Shown: positions 8,261 to 19,104 of the stretch, piece by piece
How the letters are laid out: each line of letters begins with the position of its first letter
Position numbering within the stretch: position 1 is the first letter of the stretch
Assembly (NCBI RefSeq): GCF_027557445.1
Contig: NZ_CP106841.1
Location: forward strand, 1,846,001 to 1,910,000
DNA: 64,000 nt
Source: Paenalcaligenes faecalis
GTDB taxonomy: Bacteria > Pseudomonadota > Gammaproteobacteria > Burkholderiales > Burkholderiaceae_B
Direction: 5' to 3'
Made by a program: the position numbers and the translations under genes
Notes under the pieces: model-generated
Databases searched by the model: none
The model's input: the letters and a program-made list of their open reading frames with translations, nothing else
Told to the model about the DNA's origin: nothing

Positions 8261-11200
8261 TTAGCTCACAATATCCATCAACCTATCGTAGCTATCCACT
8301 ACCTCATACTTCACTTTATCATCGGCTTGAGAGTTTGCCAGCGTAGTGAAAAATGCACGCGCACATTCAATTTTCATATCTTCTAATTTGCGTAACCCCA
8401 TCGTGGACAGGCTTCCTTTTGTTTCCGCTACAAAGTAAATATGTTTGACCTCTCCTTCTATAAAAGAGATCGCCCAGTCTGGATTGTAATCGCCAACAGG
8501 GGTAGGAATAAGAAACCCACGCGGTAGCTTGGCATACACCACCACTTCATGGCTAGTGTCTAATTCATTCGCAAAGTTACGCTCTACACCTGAGTCAGCA
8601 ATAACATAGTCGTGGACGTGTTTACTCAACTTTTCCGTCGCTCTACTAAAATCCTGCCCAGTTTGAGCATCTGTGAAAATATCAATATCGTAGCTCTCAT
8701 CCGTGGTGTTATAGCTCAGGCGTTCGATAACCATCGTCGCCTTTTGCTCTTTAATAATACGACTGGCTTCACTAATGAAGTGCTCAGGGTTGAGTCTGAA
8801 TTTATGAAAGGTATTTTGGTTGATTTTGCTAAGAATTTCAGCCGCTGTCTGGCGAGTAATCTCTGTGTTTTCTGCGATCTTACCCACCAAGTCATACTTA
8901 ACCGTAGAGTGCGTGAAATTGCTAGACTCAATGGCGCTCTCTTTTAATTTAAAGCTATCACCCGCCCCTAACTGCTCACTACTGATTTGCGCACGCTGCT
9001 CACCTGTTTGTAAGGTATATTGCAGTTGCATAACCTTTAACTCCCTGTCTAAGGTCGTCACACAAGCTCTCACGAGCTCTTCCGTATCAAAGTCAACGCT
9101 GTACACGGCTTTTTTGTTAATCCGCTCCCAAAGTGCTTTAAACTCTTTTTTATGGAAATTATCGTTTAAAGGATTTGTTTTAGGAGTACGGTCATTTTGT
9201 GGAGTAGGTATAGATTGCGGTGTAAAGACACTATTGATTAACACCACAATTTCCGAGCTATAAGGCGCTAACTCTTCAGGCAACGCAGCTAAAGTGCCCG
9301 CGTCTTTCGCCTCATGATACACATCTGTAATGTGATCTTCGTTATCCACATAGTCATGGCGCACCAAATAACGGTGAATCAATCTAGCCATCTCTGGTGT
9401 GACTGTTACCGACCCACTTTCTGTATCCAGAACTTTATCCGTAAAGAAAGCTTCAGTAGCCTGTGTAGGTCTGGCAGCTAAATCGTCCACCATTTCTTTT
9501 TGTAGCCCATCTACAAAATGACTATAACTTTCATTAGCCACTACAGTTAAGACGTTAATTTGATGCACCAAATCCGGTTGATCCACGCGCTCGCCTGTCT
9601 TGTCTACAGAAATACGTAAACCACGTCCTACTTCTTGGCGACGAGAAATGGTGTTATCACTGTGCTTAAGCATACACAGCACAAACACATTCGGATTATC
9701 CCACCCTTCACGTAAGGCCGAGTGTGAAAAGATAAAACGCGTTGGCTCTTCAAAAGAGAGCAAGCGTTCTTTGTCTTTCATGATGAGGTCATACGCATCT
9801 ACATCATCCGAGTTACCCTCACGATTAGCCTTAGGATCCGTCACTTGATTACGACGCTTATCTATAGAAAAATATCCATTATGCGTACTTTCTGTCGTAA
9901 TCCCTTTTAAGTATTGGCGATAAGCGCCCTCACCTTCAAACTCAAGCGTATTTAAGTAATTGCCTACTGCCGAGTGATATTCCTCTTCAAAAATACGGGC
10001 ATACTCGCCTTTTTCATCTTCTCTAGAATAGTCCCTGTATTTAGCGACCTCATCAATGAAAAATAAGCTTAACGTTTTAATACCACGATTAAAGAGTCGC
10101 TTTTCTTTTTCTAAATGGGCTAATACGGTTTCACGGATCTGAATACGTCGTAATTGCTGCTCGGTGACGTCTCCTAGAGCATCACCCACAGTTAGCACTT
10201 CACCATTCACAAAGTGAACCTCACCTGCCAGCGCATCAATTTGCGACACCACATAGCGGTCTTGATATGCATTTAACTGATTCGATAAATCAAATAAGTT
10301 ATCACCTTGTCGCACCGTTTTCACTTGCTGTTTAATTACACCAGACTTGAGTTGCACTTGCATATCGATACGTGCCACTGGGGCATGCTTGGATATCTCG
10401 ATGCTTTCTAAATACAAATACGCCGAAGTCCCCGCTAAACCACGTGTTTGAATACCCCGCACCGCAATTTTTTTCACTAGTTTTTGGTTATAGGCATCCA
10501 CGGCATCCAGTCTATGGATCACATTATGCTGTGTTTTATGCGTGGCAGAATAACGCATAATGAATAGTGGATTGAACTCAGGCAACGCATCTAAGGTAGC
10601 TTTACCTTCCATCTTCTGCGGTTCATCCAAAATCAAAATGGGTCTATTTTGCTTAATCACATCAATGGGTCTACGTGACTGAAAATCATCTAATTCATCG
10701 TAAATACGACGGTTATCGGCGCCACGTGAATTAAACGCTTGAATATTCATCACCATAATGTTGATGCCACCATCACTAGAGAAGCTTTCTATCTCATGTA
10801 ACCGCTTCGAATCATAGGTAAAGAATCTGGCTTTTTTATGGTATTGCTCAGCAAAATGCTCTGCTGTCATCTGTAAGGACTTTTGTACCCCTTCACGAAT
10901 AGCAATGCTAGGTACCATAATGATGAATTTACTCCAGCCATAGCACTTATTCATTTCAAAAATGGTTTTGATATAGCAATACGTTTTACCTGTACCTGTC
11001 TCCATTTCTATATCTAAGTTAAGTGCAGCTCCTGGATGATAGCTTCGGCCTACCGCTTTACCATTGACGTCTTTATAGTCAGTCAAAGAAGCGGAAGGAA
11101 ACAGGTTTTGCTTTCTTTGTACCTTCTGAATATTTTCTAACAGCTGCTCTGCTGTTAAACGTATCTCACCATTCCTAAACCCTTGTAAATCCACACTATC

Positions 11201-11386
11201 ATCAACTGCCCCAGTAGGAACCCCGTAATCTAAAGCCTGCTGCGGCACATCAACTACCGTCTTTTGCTGTGTTCCGGGATCAATTAAATAACCCAATGCA
11301 TCTTGATAAGGCTGCCCAGAAAAACAATCCACTACCGCTTCAACCGCGGCGGTTTGATAGGGTTGAACTTTAAATTTGATTTTCAT
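8261..11386 (-). CDS. res: Type III restriction enzyme, Res subunit
   Basis: This 1041-residue protein matches the Type III Res helicase-endonuclease. Walker A is [14 protein letters not shown] near residue 130. The Walker B box is [10 protein letters not shown] near residue 250, with the DEPQ form seen in this family rather than DEAD. Motif VI is [12 protein letters not shown] near residue 580. A PD-(D/E)xK-type endonuclease follows at the C-terminus (NPDWAISF and, about 20 residues on, AETKG). It needs the Mod subunit for sequence recognition and cuts after ATP-dependent communication between two inversely oriented sites. It is the last gene of the minus-strand operon, 3 bp from the AlbA_2 gene. 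It appears intact. Confidence 0.92.
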   Translation of the reverse strand: MKIKFKVQPYQTAAVEAVVDCFSGQPYQDALGYLIDPGTQQKTVVDVPQQALDYGVPTGAVDDSVDLQGFRNGEIRLTAEQLLENIQKVQRKQNLFPSASLTDYKDVNGKAVGRSYHPGAALNLDIEMETGTGKTYCYIKTIFEMNKCYGWSKFIIMVPSIAIREGVQKSLQMTAEHFAEQYHKKARFFTYDSKRLHEIESFSSDGGINIMVMNIQAFNSRGADNRRIYDELDDFQSRRPIDVIKQNRPILILDEPQKMEGKATLDALPEFNPLFIMRYSATHKTQHNVIHRLDAVDAYNQKLVKKIAVRGIQTRGLAGTSAYLYLESIEISKHAPVARIDMQVQLKSGVIKQQVKTVRQGDNLFDLSNQLNAYQDRYVVSQIDALAGEVHFVNGEVLTVGDALGDVTEQQLRRIQIRETVLAHLEKEKRLFNRGIKTLSLFFIDEVAKYRDYSREDEKGEYARIFEEEYHSAVGNYLNTLEFEGEGAYRQYLKGITTESTHNGYFSIDKRRNQVTDPKANREGNSDDVDAYDLIMKDKERLLSFEEPTRFIFSHSALREGWDNPNVFVLCMLKHSDNTISRRQEVGRGLRISVDKTGERVDQPDLVHQINVLTVVANESYSHFVDGLQKEMVDDLAARPTQATEAFFTDKVLDTESGSVTVTPEMARLIHRYLVRHDYVDNEDHITDVYHEAKDAGTLAALPEELAPYSSEIVVLINSVFTPQSIPTPQNDRTPKTNPLNDNFHKKEFKALWERINKKAVYSVDFDTEELVRACVTTLDRELKVMQLQYTLQTGEQRAQISSEQLGAGDSFKLKESAIESSNFTHSTVKYDLVGKIAENTEITRQTAAEILSKINQNTFHKFRLNPEHFISEASRIIKEQKATMVIERLSYNTTDESYDIDIFTDAQTGQDFSRATEKLSKHVHDYVIADSGVERNFANELDTSHEVVVYAKLPRGFLIPTPVGDYNPDWAISFIEGEVKHIYFVAETKGSLSTMGLRKLEDMKIECARAFFTTLANSQADDKVKYEVVDSYDRLMDIVS

Positions 11387-11389
11387 GGT

Positions 11390-12817
11390 TTATTTTTCCT
11401 TACCCTTGCTAAATAACTGCCTTATATGCGCTTTCCCTAGCTTGGTGAGTTGATAGGCTTGCTTAGAACTGGTTGGCTTTTCAGGCAGAGTCATTTCTAT
11501 TAATTTCTGCTCTAATGCAGGATACAAATAGTTTTTTCTAAAGGTAGGCCTATGTTTTAAGCCTAGGGATGACTGCAGCTCTTTGGGCGCTAAAGCGTGA
11601 TGTTGTAGTAATACTAGCAAACGATCTACGGCCTCCAGCTCGATGACTGGGTCGGTAACTGGGTCGCTAACTGGGTCGCTAACTGGGTCGGTCAAAACGT
11701 TTAACTGATTAGCACTAGAAAAATAAAAGATTGTCCAAAAATCCCCACCTGACACTTGCCATTCTGGTGTTGGTGCTTCTGCTAACTCACACGCTTTAAC
11801 AATGCGCTCTATACCGCGACCCCAAGACTCAATCAAGCCAGAACGAAAAAACGTATTCGCTATATCTGGATTAAATGGGCGTGAAGAGTGCTTGCCCAGC
11901 AAGGTTTCTAGAGTCCAGTTCTCTGGCAAGACGCCTGGGTTCCAAATCATCAATTTATCGGGGTACACGCTGATTTGAATAGGTGTGGCACTCGCGTAGT
12001 CTTTATGCACTACGGCATTAAGTACGGCTTCACGTAAGGCCTCTAGCGGTACAGGAAAGCGTTCTTGCCGAACGATGCCATCATAACTAACCATGCCCTT
12101 GAAATACTTAAGCTTAAGCACCTCAATGGTGTTAAACACTTGATCAAATAAATTGCCATGTACCTCGTCATGGTGCATTAAGTTGGCATGCTCATCAGCA
12201 AAAAAACCAATTTTAATATAGGCATTGGTTACTAGACATTCAGGATCAGCATGAAACAGGAGTACTGCCGCACGTTTTAACTGCTGATTTTCTATAAGAC
12301 GCAATTTTTCTAACAGTATCGAGTCACTATCCTGCAGGGTAGCTTCACTAAGTCGTCCATTATGCACTGCCATACGTTTAAATCGTGCAATGGTCGGCAT
12401 GTGTAATTCATCAAGTGTAGGTGCGGCCACCGTGACCGCATCCCAGCGCAAGCCTTGTTTTCTTAACAGGAAATGATCCAAGGACGCCCCTTTTAACTCC
12501 TGCTTAGTACTCCCAGAACGGTAATGGTATTCCCCTTTGTAACTAATAGGATAAGCAAACGCCGGAACCACCACTTCAATCACGTCTTGCTCCTGACGTT
12601 TAATCAAATTGACCTCTACCAAAATACCCAGTACATCTCGTACTTTATTAGGTAAGTCTTCCAGTAATTTAGCGGCATGACTCAGTCCTACCGCTTGGCC
12701 ATTATCATCAACACCAATTAATAGCGTACCGCCATGCGCATTCGCAAAGCCACAAATCCACTTCAGATACTCATCTTTCCACTTGCGCTTAAGCTCTACA
12801 CGTTGAGATTCTTGCAT
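11390..12817 (-). CDS. AlbA_2/Schlafen-type ATP-binding protein with winged-helix C-terminus
   Basis: The N-terminal 130 residues match the AlbA_2 (Schlafen AlbA) domain: ESQRVELKRKWKDEYLKWIC, then GFANAHGGTLLIGVDDNGQ. This is followed by the ATPase-like RecG-associated HATPase_c_4 region (LREAVLNAVVHKDYA; GRGIERIVKACE). Near residue 375-390 is a DPVSDPVSDPVTDPV tract, followed by a winged-helix-like end (LTKLGKAHIRQLF). The gene sits between mod and res, with 3-bp gaps on both sides. That placement is not part of the minimal Type III system and suggests a regulatory or accessory defence role. No enzymatic activity can be assigned from sequence alone. Confidence 0.82.
   Translation of the reverse strand: MQESQRVELKRKWKDEYLKWICGFANAHGGTLLIGVDDNGQAVGLSHAAKLLEDLPNKVRDVLGILVEVNLIKRQEQDVIEVVVPAFAYPISYKGEYHYRSGSTKQELKGASLDHFLLRKQGLRWDAVTVAAPTLDELHMPTIARFKRMAVHNGRLSEATLQDSDSILLEKLRLIENQQLKRAAVLLFHADPECLVTNAYIKIGFFADEHANLMHHDEVHGNLFDQVFNTIEVLKLKYFKGMVSYDGIVRQERFPVPLEALREAVLNAVVHKDYASATPIQISVYPDKLMIWNPGVLPENWTLETLLGKHSSRPFNPDIANTFFRSGLIESWGRGIERIVKACELAEAPTPEWQVSGGDFWTIFYFSSANQLNVLTDPVSDPVSDPVTDPVIELEAVDRLLVLLQHHALAPKELQSSLGLKHRPTFRKNYLYPALEQKLIEMTLPEKPTSSKQAYQLTKLGKAHIRQLFSKGKEK
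11646..11693. repeat. 12-bp tandem repeat inside the AlbA_2 gene
   Basis: Four 12-bp units of the form ACTGGGTCGSTA occupy 11646-11657, 11658-11669, 11670-11681 and 11682-11693. They encode the (DPVS/T)n linker on the minus strand. Because the unit is four codons, copy-number change would lengthen the linker between the ATPase-like and winged-helix parts without shifting the frame. Confidence 0.85.
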
Positions 12818-12820
12818 AGC

Positions 12821-14740
12821 TTAAATACTCTTGACTTCCGTCATCGGTGAACGTTGCTTGAAGGTCTGCGTAGCATTTATTTTTATGCTGTCAGAGCTAA
12901 ATCCCGTATCACGGAATATCACGCGTAAAGGCTGTAAATCAGCCAGTTCATTCACCAGTTCCTCTGTGATATTGTCGTCAAAGCACGCAACTAGGGCATT
13001 TTCATCAACGATAAATACCTCTTTACCGTGGATTGTTTCACGGCGTATAGGTAAAGTCAGATCGACTCCCCAATCCAATAAAACCTGAAACAACAAATCT
13101 TCACTACTGCGGTCAGGCTTAATGTGATCCACACTATCGAGCAGATCAGCTTGGCTAATTTCGTTCGGGTTGTAGTACACGTCTTTCATGTTAGACGTAT
13201 CCACCTTCAACACCCTAAATCCTACGTCTTTATTCCAGTCCTCATGGCACTCGCCTTCCAATATTTGCTTCCCTGCACGGCGGATTCGTTCTTTGGAGAT
13301 TTCCGCAATGGTCTTATAACCCGCTTTATAGGCTTCTGATTTTTCATCTGTAACTTCTGGCAGCTGAATCATAATGAATTTTCTATTTCCACCATCCTCT
13401 GCATTCAGCTGCATAACAGCATGTGCTGCTGTTGATGATCCTGAAAAAAAATCTAAAACCACATCATTTCCAACAGCTCCAGAAACTTTAATAATATGAT
13501 TTAATAGCCCTACCGGTTTTGAATACTCAAAAACATTCCTATCAAAAAGATTTCTAATTTGTGAGCCTCCAGAGGTAGTATTGAAGTCACTTGATTTTAT
13601 TAAGCTTCGATATGGATAGTTTCGCTCCACCAACTTTCCAGTATGATCCATGAACTCATACTGCTTGGAATAAACTGCCCATTGACCATTTTGAGCCCGT
13701 CGTATAACAATAAAATCATTATCTATTCCCCATCTAAACTTTTCCTGACTCCATCTCCAGTTCCAGTCTGACGACTTTTCTTTTTCCCCTCCCGGCCAAA
13801 TCAAACTACCATCGGGAGCATCAATCGAATAGTTTAAGGCCTCACTATAATGATTAGATCTCATCATTCTATCAAGCTTATTTAAAGAGTATTTACCCCT
13901 TATAGAACAATGCTCGTCCTCATTTTTATATGAATCATTTTTTATCTGTCTTCTGCCAAAAACAGTTCTATCTTTCTCTTGGGTATAGACGAGAATATAC
14001 TCATTTTCTTTAACTATTGTTTTTTCATCATGCCCTCCACCGCTTTTAGATTGCCAATACATACATGCTATAAAGTTTTTCTCTCCAAAAACCTCATCAC
14101 AAATTTTATAAAGATTCTTTAACTCGGAATCATCGATACTAATACAAATAATGCCATCAAAAGCTAACAAGCTTTTAGCCAACCTTAATCTTGGTAACAT
14201 CATAGAAAGCCAGTCAGAATGGAAACGTCCTTTAGACTCAGGGTTAGCAACTAATCGATTTCCTTCTATGTCTATTTGGTTAGATCGAGACAAAAATTCT
14301 TTTGTACTTTCTGCAAAATCATCCTCATATACAAAATCCTTACCCGTGTTATACGGCGGATCAATATAGATCATCTTGACCTTCCCTAGATAACTCTCCT
14401 GCAACAACTTCAACGCCTCAAGATTATCCCCCTCAATAAACAAATTCTCCGTCTCATCAAAATCTACACTCTCATCCCGCGCAGGCCGTAGCGTTTTTGC
14501 AATCGGTGCATTAGCCGTTAGCATGGCTTCTCTTTTGCCCGGCCAATCCAAGCGATAACGCTCTTGCGGTCCCTCCACAATGCTGTCTGCAAGTTCTTGT
14601 TTTAACAAATCAAAGTCTATAGCAAGTTTAAGATTGCCCTGTGCATCACGTGCTTCCGTCACACAATTGGGAAAAGCAGCACGGATTTTTTCTAGGTTTT
14701 GTTGAGTTAAATCTGGACTATGCATAGGTAGTTTCTTCAT
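12821..14740 (-). CDS. mod: Type III DNA adenine methyltransferase, Mod subunit
   Basis: This 639-residue N6-adenine methyltransferase is of the beta class: motif IV (MIYIDPPYNTGKDFVYEDDF) lies near residue 130 and motif I (VVLDFFSGSSTAAHAVMQLN) near residue 430. The target-recognition domain lies between them. Mod methylates one strand of a short asymmetric site and supplies specificity to Res. The DNA for the central part (about 13.45-14.33 kb) is clearly more AT-rich than the gene's ends, as expected if that domain was exchanged. An A8 run at 13444-13451 lies in motif I and could slip. The gene is 3 bp from the AlbA_2 gene and 7 bp from the DUF4391-like gene. Confidence 0.93.
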   Translation of the reverse strand: MKKLPMHSPDLTQQNLEKIRAAFPNCVTEARDAQGNLKLAIDFDLLKQELADSIVEGPQERYRLDWPGKREAMLTANAPIAKTLRPARDESVDFDETENLFIEGDNLEALKLLQESYLGKVKMIYIDPPYNTGKDFVYEDDFAESTKEFLSRSNQIDIEGNRLVANPESKGRFHSDWLSMMLPRLRLAKSLLAFDGIICISIDDSELKNLYKICDEVFGEKNFIACMYWQSKSGGGHDEKTIVKENEYILVYTQEKDRTVFGRRQIKNDSYKNEDEHCSIRGKYSLNKLDRMMRSNHYSEALNYSIDAPDGSLIWPGGEKEKSSDWNWRWSQEKFRWGIDNDFIVIRRAQNGQWAVYSKQYEFMDHTGKLVERNYPYRSLIKSSDFNTTSGGSQIRNLFDRNVFEYSKPVGLLNHIIKVSGAVGNDVVLDFFSGSSTAAHAVMQLNAEDGGNRKFIMIQLPEVTDEKSEAYKAGYKTIAEISKERIRRAGKQILEGECHEDWNKDVGFRVLKVDTSNMKDVYYNPNEISQADLLDSVDHIKPDRSSEDLLFQVLLDWGVDLTLPIRRETIHGKEVFIVDENALVACFDDNITEELVNELADLQPLRVIFRDTGFSSDSIKINATQTFKQRSPMTEVKSI

Positions 14741-14747
14741 CTTGCTG

Positions 14748-15398
14748 TTAAGCTAACAACTGTTGTAATAGCTGCTCGCTTCTCCGTAAATCTTGATTAA
14801 GGGCAACGCGTTTGTTGAACTGCTTTTCTGCATTCACTTTCTTGCGTTGGCTTTGAATAGTTTGTTCTACACGTCGAATTTGCTCGACCCGCTGCAACGC
14901 ATCAACCAAATTTTCACTGGGACGCAAAGTAACAGGCAGCAATGCAGCAACTAACTGCTCGTACAGTTTTTGCATATCACGACTAAACGGTAGTGGTTGA
15001 CGTGTAGGATTATCGGTATAGATCTGACTATACAAATAAGGCTGTGTCTGGGTGGTTTGATTTCCTGGCTTATAGCTAGCCGCCAGCTGTAAACCCGCGG
15101 TACTCTGGATTTCAAATAAAATGGGCGAAGGAATTGCGCAATCCAAGAGCCGCAGCAAGCGTTCATCTATAGTGCTAATACCGTCTTTAAGCTGAATACA
15201 AAATACCTGAATCTCAGCTAACCCCCCCGCCGGGGGGATGTTAAGTGTAGCCTCGGAAAGCTTATAGCACCAGCGTATTTGCTCTACCTGTAACGTTAAA
15301 AGTTCACGTTCTTTGGTACTAGGTTTGGCAAAGGCAATAATATCTTTTTTACTTAGCGGCTTATTTAATTGAGCCGCTGCAGGAAACTCAAACCACAT
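14748..15398 (-). CDS. DUF4391-like protein of the restriction locus
   Basis: This 216-residue protein resembles the DUF4391 family often found next to Type III methylases and SNF2-type helicases. The N-terminus reads MWFEFPAAAQLNKPLSKKDI, the middle has QIRWCYKLSEATLNIPPA and FEIQSTAGLQLAASYKPG, and the end is a charged, probably coiled-coil segment (RVEQIRRVEQTIQSQRKKVN). No catalytic motif is evident. It starts 1 bp after the helicase stop and ends 7 bp before mod, so it belongs to the same transcript. The function is unknown; a structural or adaptor role between helicase and methylase is inference. Confidence 0.7.
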   Translation of the reverse strand: MWFEFPAAAQLNKPLSKKDIIAFAKPSTKERELLTLQVEQIRWCYKLSEATLNIPPAGGLAEIQVFCIQLKDGISTIDERLLRLLDCAIPSPILFEIQSTAGLQLAASYKPGNQTTQTQPYLYSQIYTDNPTRQPLPFSRDMQKLYEQLVAALLPVTLRPSENLVDALQRVEQIRRVEQTIQSQRKKVNAEKQFNKRVALNQDLRRSEQLLQQLLA

Positions 15399-15399
15399 A

Positions 15400-18300
15400 T
15401 CACACCTCTTGCACCACTAGAAAAGCCAGCAACTCAAAATCATCAAGACCTTGAATATCATTCACTAAGGCGCTGGTCTGTGTACTACTAAATAAGGAGG
15501 CAATATCCCCTTGGGCTTTTTGCTCTACCATCGAGTGGATGGCTTCATTTAGCAGCGTTGATACAGCCTGCATATCTTTACCGTCTTCGGTTTGCTCATT
15601 AAACCGTTGGCAAGCCTGTAATAAGGGCTCTGCTTGGCCTTTGCAGGCTGACCGCAATAAATCAAGTAAACGTTTGGGCTCTAAATGGCTGCCCAACACT
15701 TCACCGTCCGTGGTGATATACACCAAGCAATAAGGATGCAAACGGTTCAAATCATCTTGCGCTTGATTCGGGTTCAGATTACGTAAAGCAAAGATCACAC
15801 CCGCTTCTAAACCCCTTTCTGGCTGAGCGGGGATTACAGCATGTAAACCTTTAGGGGCTTTGTGTAAATTGCCGTTTTCTTTCATGTATTGCAATACATC
15901 CATACGGAATTCATTCAGCCCCAAATCGGTAATACTGATACCGGCTCCCGTATCCTCTAAATCAATCACCTCATTTTGTAAGCGTTGCAGCTGCTTTTTC
16001 CTGTAGGCGGCATCCTCAGCATCGCGATCTAATAAGTTGTCATCACCGGTGGCCGTCATATCCACAATGGTCATCCGGCTTTCCACCCGTTCTTTCAGAT
16101 TGATGTACTCATCTAGGCTGATATCGGGCCAGTAATTGACTAACTGAATGTGCGTGTTTTTCGAGCCAATACGATCAATACGCCCAAAACGCTGCACAAT
16201 ACGCACCGGATTCCAATGAATATCGTAGTTAATGAGGTAATCGCAATCCTGTAAGTTTTGCCCCTCTGATATGCAGTCAGTAGCAATTAATACATCTATT
16301 TCAGACGGCTCATTGGGCAGGATTTTATCTTTTTCTTTAGATAGTGGAGAAAACAGCGTTAGCACCTCTTGAAAATCAAAGGCTTTACGGCGTGTCTTTA
16401 ATGTACTTTTGGGACTCGCACTTCCCGTGACTTGAGCAAAATTTAACCCTAAGCCTTGCAGTTCTTGCTGTTGTATTAACTGTTCATACAAATACTCTGC
16501 CGTATCTGAGAAAGCGGTGAAAATTAAAATCTTTTTATTATTTTCATTTAGAGGCTGCTGAATTTTATCGATAATAACCTGCTTAATATGCTGTAGCTTA
16601 CTATCATGCTCAGGGCTAATTTGAGCCATTTCAGCGAGTAAGCCTTGTAGCACTTGCTGATCTTCGAGTAGTTTTTGCTGCCACGCAATCACATCCATAT
16701 CGCTTAAATCAATACGGATTTTTTTACCCACACTCAGATCATCATCGGGATCAAAGTTAGCTTCAGACATAGTGGGACTTTCATACGCCATGCCCGACTC
16801 GGCCACTTGACGGCTTTGCGCCTGCTGCTGCATAGTAAAGCGCTCAATGACTCCCAGTGTTTGCTCTATATTTTCAAGTACCGTCTTTAACGTTAACCTA
16901 AAGGAATAAACCGAACTTTCTAGGCGTTTTAACAAATTCGTGGTCATTAACGCGCGTAAGCTCTTTTCCCTATCGACTTGGCGTAGACGTCCACTACCCC
17001 CTTTCACCTGCGTATCATACAGATCCTCATACTTTTTAAGCCGACTGGCTAACACATAACTAATAGGGGTGTAAACCGCTAGGCTAAGCGTAGATAACTC
17101 AGTGTAAATAGCATTTAAATCCATCACATGGCTTAAATCGGTAATACCAATGTGATGAGAAATAGGTGCTAGGCGGGTGGGAAAGGCACCGATTTCACTG
17201 GTGTCATAGAACTGCTGAATATGACGACGTGAACGCGCAATGGTTACGCTATCTAGTAGTTTAAAAAAATCAAAATTTAATAAATTCAGAATCTGTGTGG
17301 TAGTGCGTTCCTCGGCGGGCAGTCTAGACCACTCGTTAAACGCCATCTGCGCTTCCCTAAACACTTGTTCAATACTACTTTGAATGCCAATACGCTCGCG
17401 TAACTGCTCAGACTCCCCTTCATAAGCCAATGCCAGCTGATTACGTAAATCATTAAAGCGATTATTGACAGGGGTGGCCGATAACATCAGTACTTTTGTT
17501 TTGACTCCAGCACGTATCACGTCCTTCATTAATTTCTGATAGCGTGTCTCTCTATCTTTAACGGCGTCGTTATTACGAAAGTTGTGTGACTCGTCGATAA
17601 CCACCAGATCATAATTTCCCCAGTTCACCTGATTTAATGGCGTTCCAAAAGAATAGCCCGACTCACGCCCTAAGTCCGTATGACACAGCACATCGTAGTT
17701 AAAGCGGTCTTTAGCAAAGATATTCGTGACTAAGTTACGGTTATACGTCAGCCAGTTATCCGCTAACTTTTTAGGCACCAGAACTAATACGGACTTATTA
17801 CGCAGCTCATAGTATTTAATCACGGCCAAGGCGGTAAAAGTCTTGCCCAGACCTACACTATCGGCCAAAATGCAGCCGTTATAGCTTTCTAATTTATTAA
17901 TAATGCCAATGGCTGCATCGTGCTGAAAATTAAAGAGCTTCTTCCAAACCAAGGTGTTCTCATAACCCACTAGCTCATTAGGCAGTACATCCTCATCCAC
18001 ATCTGTTAAAAAATCATGGAAGATGTTGTAGAGCATAATAAAGTAAATACGCTCAGGCGAGTTCTCTTGGTAGGCTGACTCAATATGCGCACAAATCATC
18101 TCAGTGACGTCTTCAACTTGAGACGCATCTTGCCACACTTGATTAAAGAGCTGTAAATACTGCTGCGTAAAGGTGGGCTCAGCAAAACGATTAATGAAAT
18201 TAGATACCGCATTGCCCTTCTGATAACCCAAATCCACCGCCGTAAAACCTTGTAACGGCATATACGTAATAGGCGGCTGCTCAGCGCCTTGGTTTGCCAC

Positions 18301-18696
18301 ATAAGCAAACTGCTGCATAGGCGCTTGGGTTTTATTGGACTTAAAGGTGACCTTCTTTCGAATCCAAGCTGCACATTCTTTAGCCACGGCTCGCTGTGTT
18401 AATTGATTACGGAGCTGTATTTCAAACTCTGAACCATACAAGCTACTCTCACGATTAAGCTTAGGAATATAAAACTCCCGCTGCTGCTTTTTCACTTCAC
18501 CCGTCAGGTGTTCAGGTAAAAAGGTAGGAGAAGTAAATAAAAACTGTAGCTCGTCTAAAGACTCCAACTCTTTTTTTAAGGCCGCATACGCATAGATAGA
18601 AAAGCAGGAAGCCGCGATTTTTAATTTGCTATTAGGCGTGAGCGTTAATTTTAAATCATCACCAAACAAATTATTAATATTATCTAAAACCTGCAT
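15400..18696 (-). CDS. SNF2-type DEAD/DEAH helicase with PLD-like N-terminus
   Basis: This is an approximately 1098-residue superfamily-2 helicase. Walker A is ILADSVGLGKTFTALAVIKY near residue 278. The DEAH-like box is DLVVIDESHNFRN near residue 366, motif III is MLSATPVNNR, and the C-terminal motor has DVLIATDCISEGQNLQDCDY and QRFGRIDRIGS. The first 100 residues (KLKIAASCFSIYAYAALKKE) look like a phospholipase D-like N-terminal domain without a visible HKD motif. I chose the ATG at 18696, preceded by AAGG at a suitable distance; an in-frame ATG at 18738 has no Shine-Dalgarno. It heads the restriction operon and probably translocates on DNA. Its separation from Res suggests a two-motor defence locus. 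Confidence 0.8.
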   Translation of the reverse strand: MQVLDNINNLFGDDLKLTLTPNSKLKIAASCFSIYAYAALKKELESLDELQFLFTSPTFLPEHLTGEVKKQQREFYIPKLNRESSLYGSEFEIQLRNQLTQRAVAKECAAWIRKKVTFKSNKTQAPMQQFAYVANQGAEQPPITYMPLQGFTAVDLGYQKGNAVSNFINRFAEPTFTQQYLQLFNQVWQDASQVEDVTEMICAHIESAYQENSPERIYFIMLYNIFHDFLTDVDEDVLPNELVGYENTLVWKKLFNFQHDAAIGIINKLESYNGCILADSVGLGKTFTALAVIKYYELRNKSVLVLVPKKLADNWLTYNRNLVTNIFAKDRFNYDVLCHTDLGRESGYSFGTPLNQVNWGNYDLVVIDESHNFRNNDAVKDRETRYQKLMKDVIRAGVKTKVLMLSATPVNNRFNDLRNQLALAYEGESEQLRERIGIQSSIEQVFREAQMAFNEWSRLPAEERTTTQILNLLNFDFFKLLDSVTIARSRRHIQQFYDTSEIGAFPTRLAPISHHIGITDLSHVMDLNAIYTELSTLSLAVYTPISYVLASRLKKYEDLYDTQVKGGSGRLRQVDREKSLRALMTTNLLKRLESSVYSFRLTLKTVLENIEQTLGVIERFTMQQQAQSRQVAESGMAYESPTMSEANFDPDDDLSVGKKIRIDLSDMDVIAWQQKLLEDQQVLQGLLAEMAQISPEHDSKLQHIKQVIIDKIQQPLNENNKKILIFTAFSDTAEYLYEQLIQQQELQGLGLNFAQVTGSASPKSTLKTRRKAFDFQEVLTLFSPLSKEKDKILPNEPSEIDVLIATDCISEGQNLQDCDYLINYDIHWNPVRIVQRFGRIDRIGSKNTHIQLVNYWPDISLDEYINLKERVESRMTIVDMTATGDDNLLDRDAEDAAYRKKQLQRLQNEVIDLEDTGAGISITDLGLNEFRMDVLQYMKENGNLHKAPKGLHAVIPAQPERGLEAGVIFALRNLNPNQAQDDLNRLHPYCLVYITTDGEVLGSHLEPKRLLDLLRSACKGQAEPLLQACQRFNEQTEDGKDMQAVSTLLNEAIHSMVEQKAQGDIASLFSSTQTSALVNDIQGLDDFELLAFLVVQEV

Positions 18697-18750
18697 ATTT
18701 TCTACCCTTAATCTAAATGGCATCCATAAAACATTCATAACGACTAGGGA

Positions 18751-19104
18751 CTACCGGACCAACATGTCTATAAAGCGTTGCCCGTATCTTTTTGCCACTT
18801 CGTTTACAGTAATATCTGGATCACGTAACAAAGCACATATTTCTTTTTTCTGTTGCTCACCACGCGATATTTTCGACTCTGTCGCTATGTCTTGCCAACG
18901 TTGTACACTTCTTATCACTTCCTGATGAATTACTTTAGCTTCTTGCTTACTTAATTGAAAAAACTCGGCCACCTCGAAGGCAAGCTCGTAATTAAGTACT
19001 GCAGGGCGTCGTTTTTCTTGGCGAGCTAATAAAGCTTCGCGCCGCTTCATCAGTAAACGACACCATCGGTCAGGGCAGGAGTCTAAAAAGGATCTGAAAG
19101 CAAC
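18751..19104 (-). pseudogene. hipA toxin remnant with internal deletions
   Basis: The frame reads VAFRSFLDSCPDRWCRLL and then MKRREALLARQEKRRPA. This matches the HipA segment around FxDSLPDxWGRxLMxRRE. It jumps directly to VLNYELAFEVAEFFQLSK and QEVIRSVQRW, which match the extreme C-terminus of HipA kinases. The kinase core (about 300 residues) is missing, so no toxin activity is expected. A 99-codon ORF starting at the internal ATG (19050) survives and could still be translated. The fragment lies 54 bp upstream of the helicase start and partly overlaps the hipB remnant. Confidence 0.65.
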
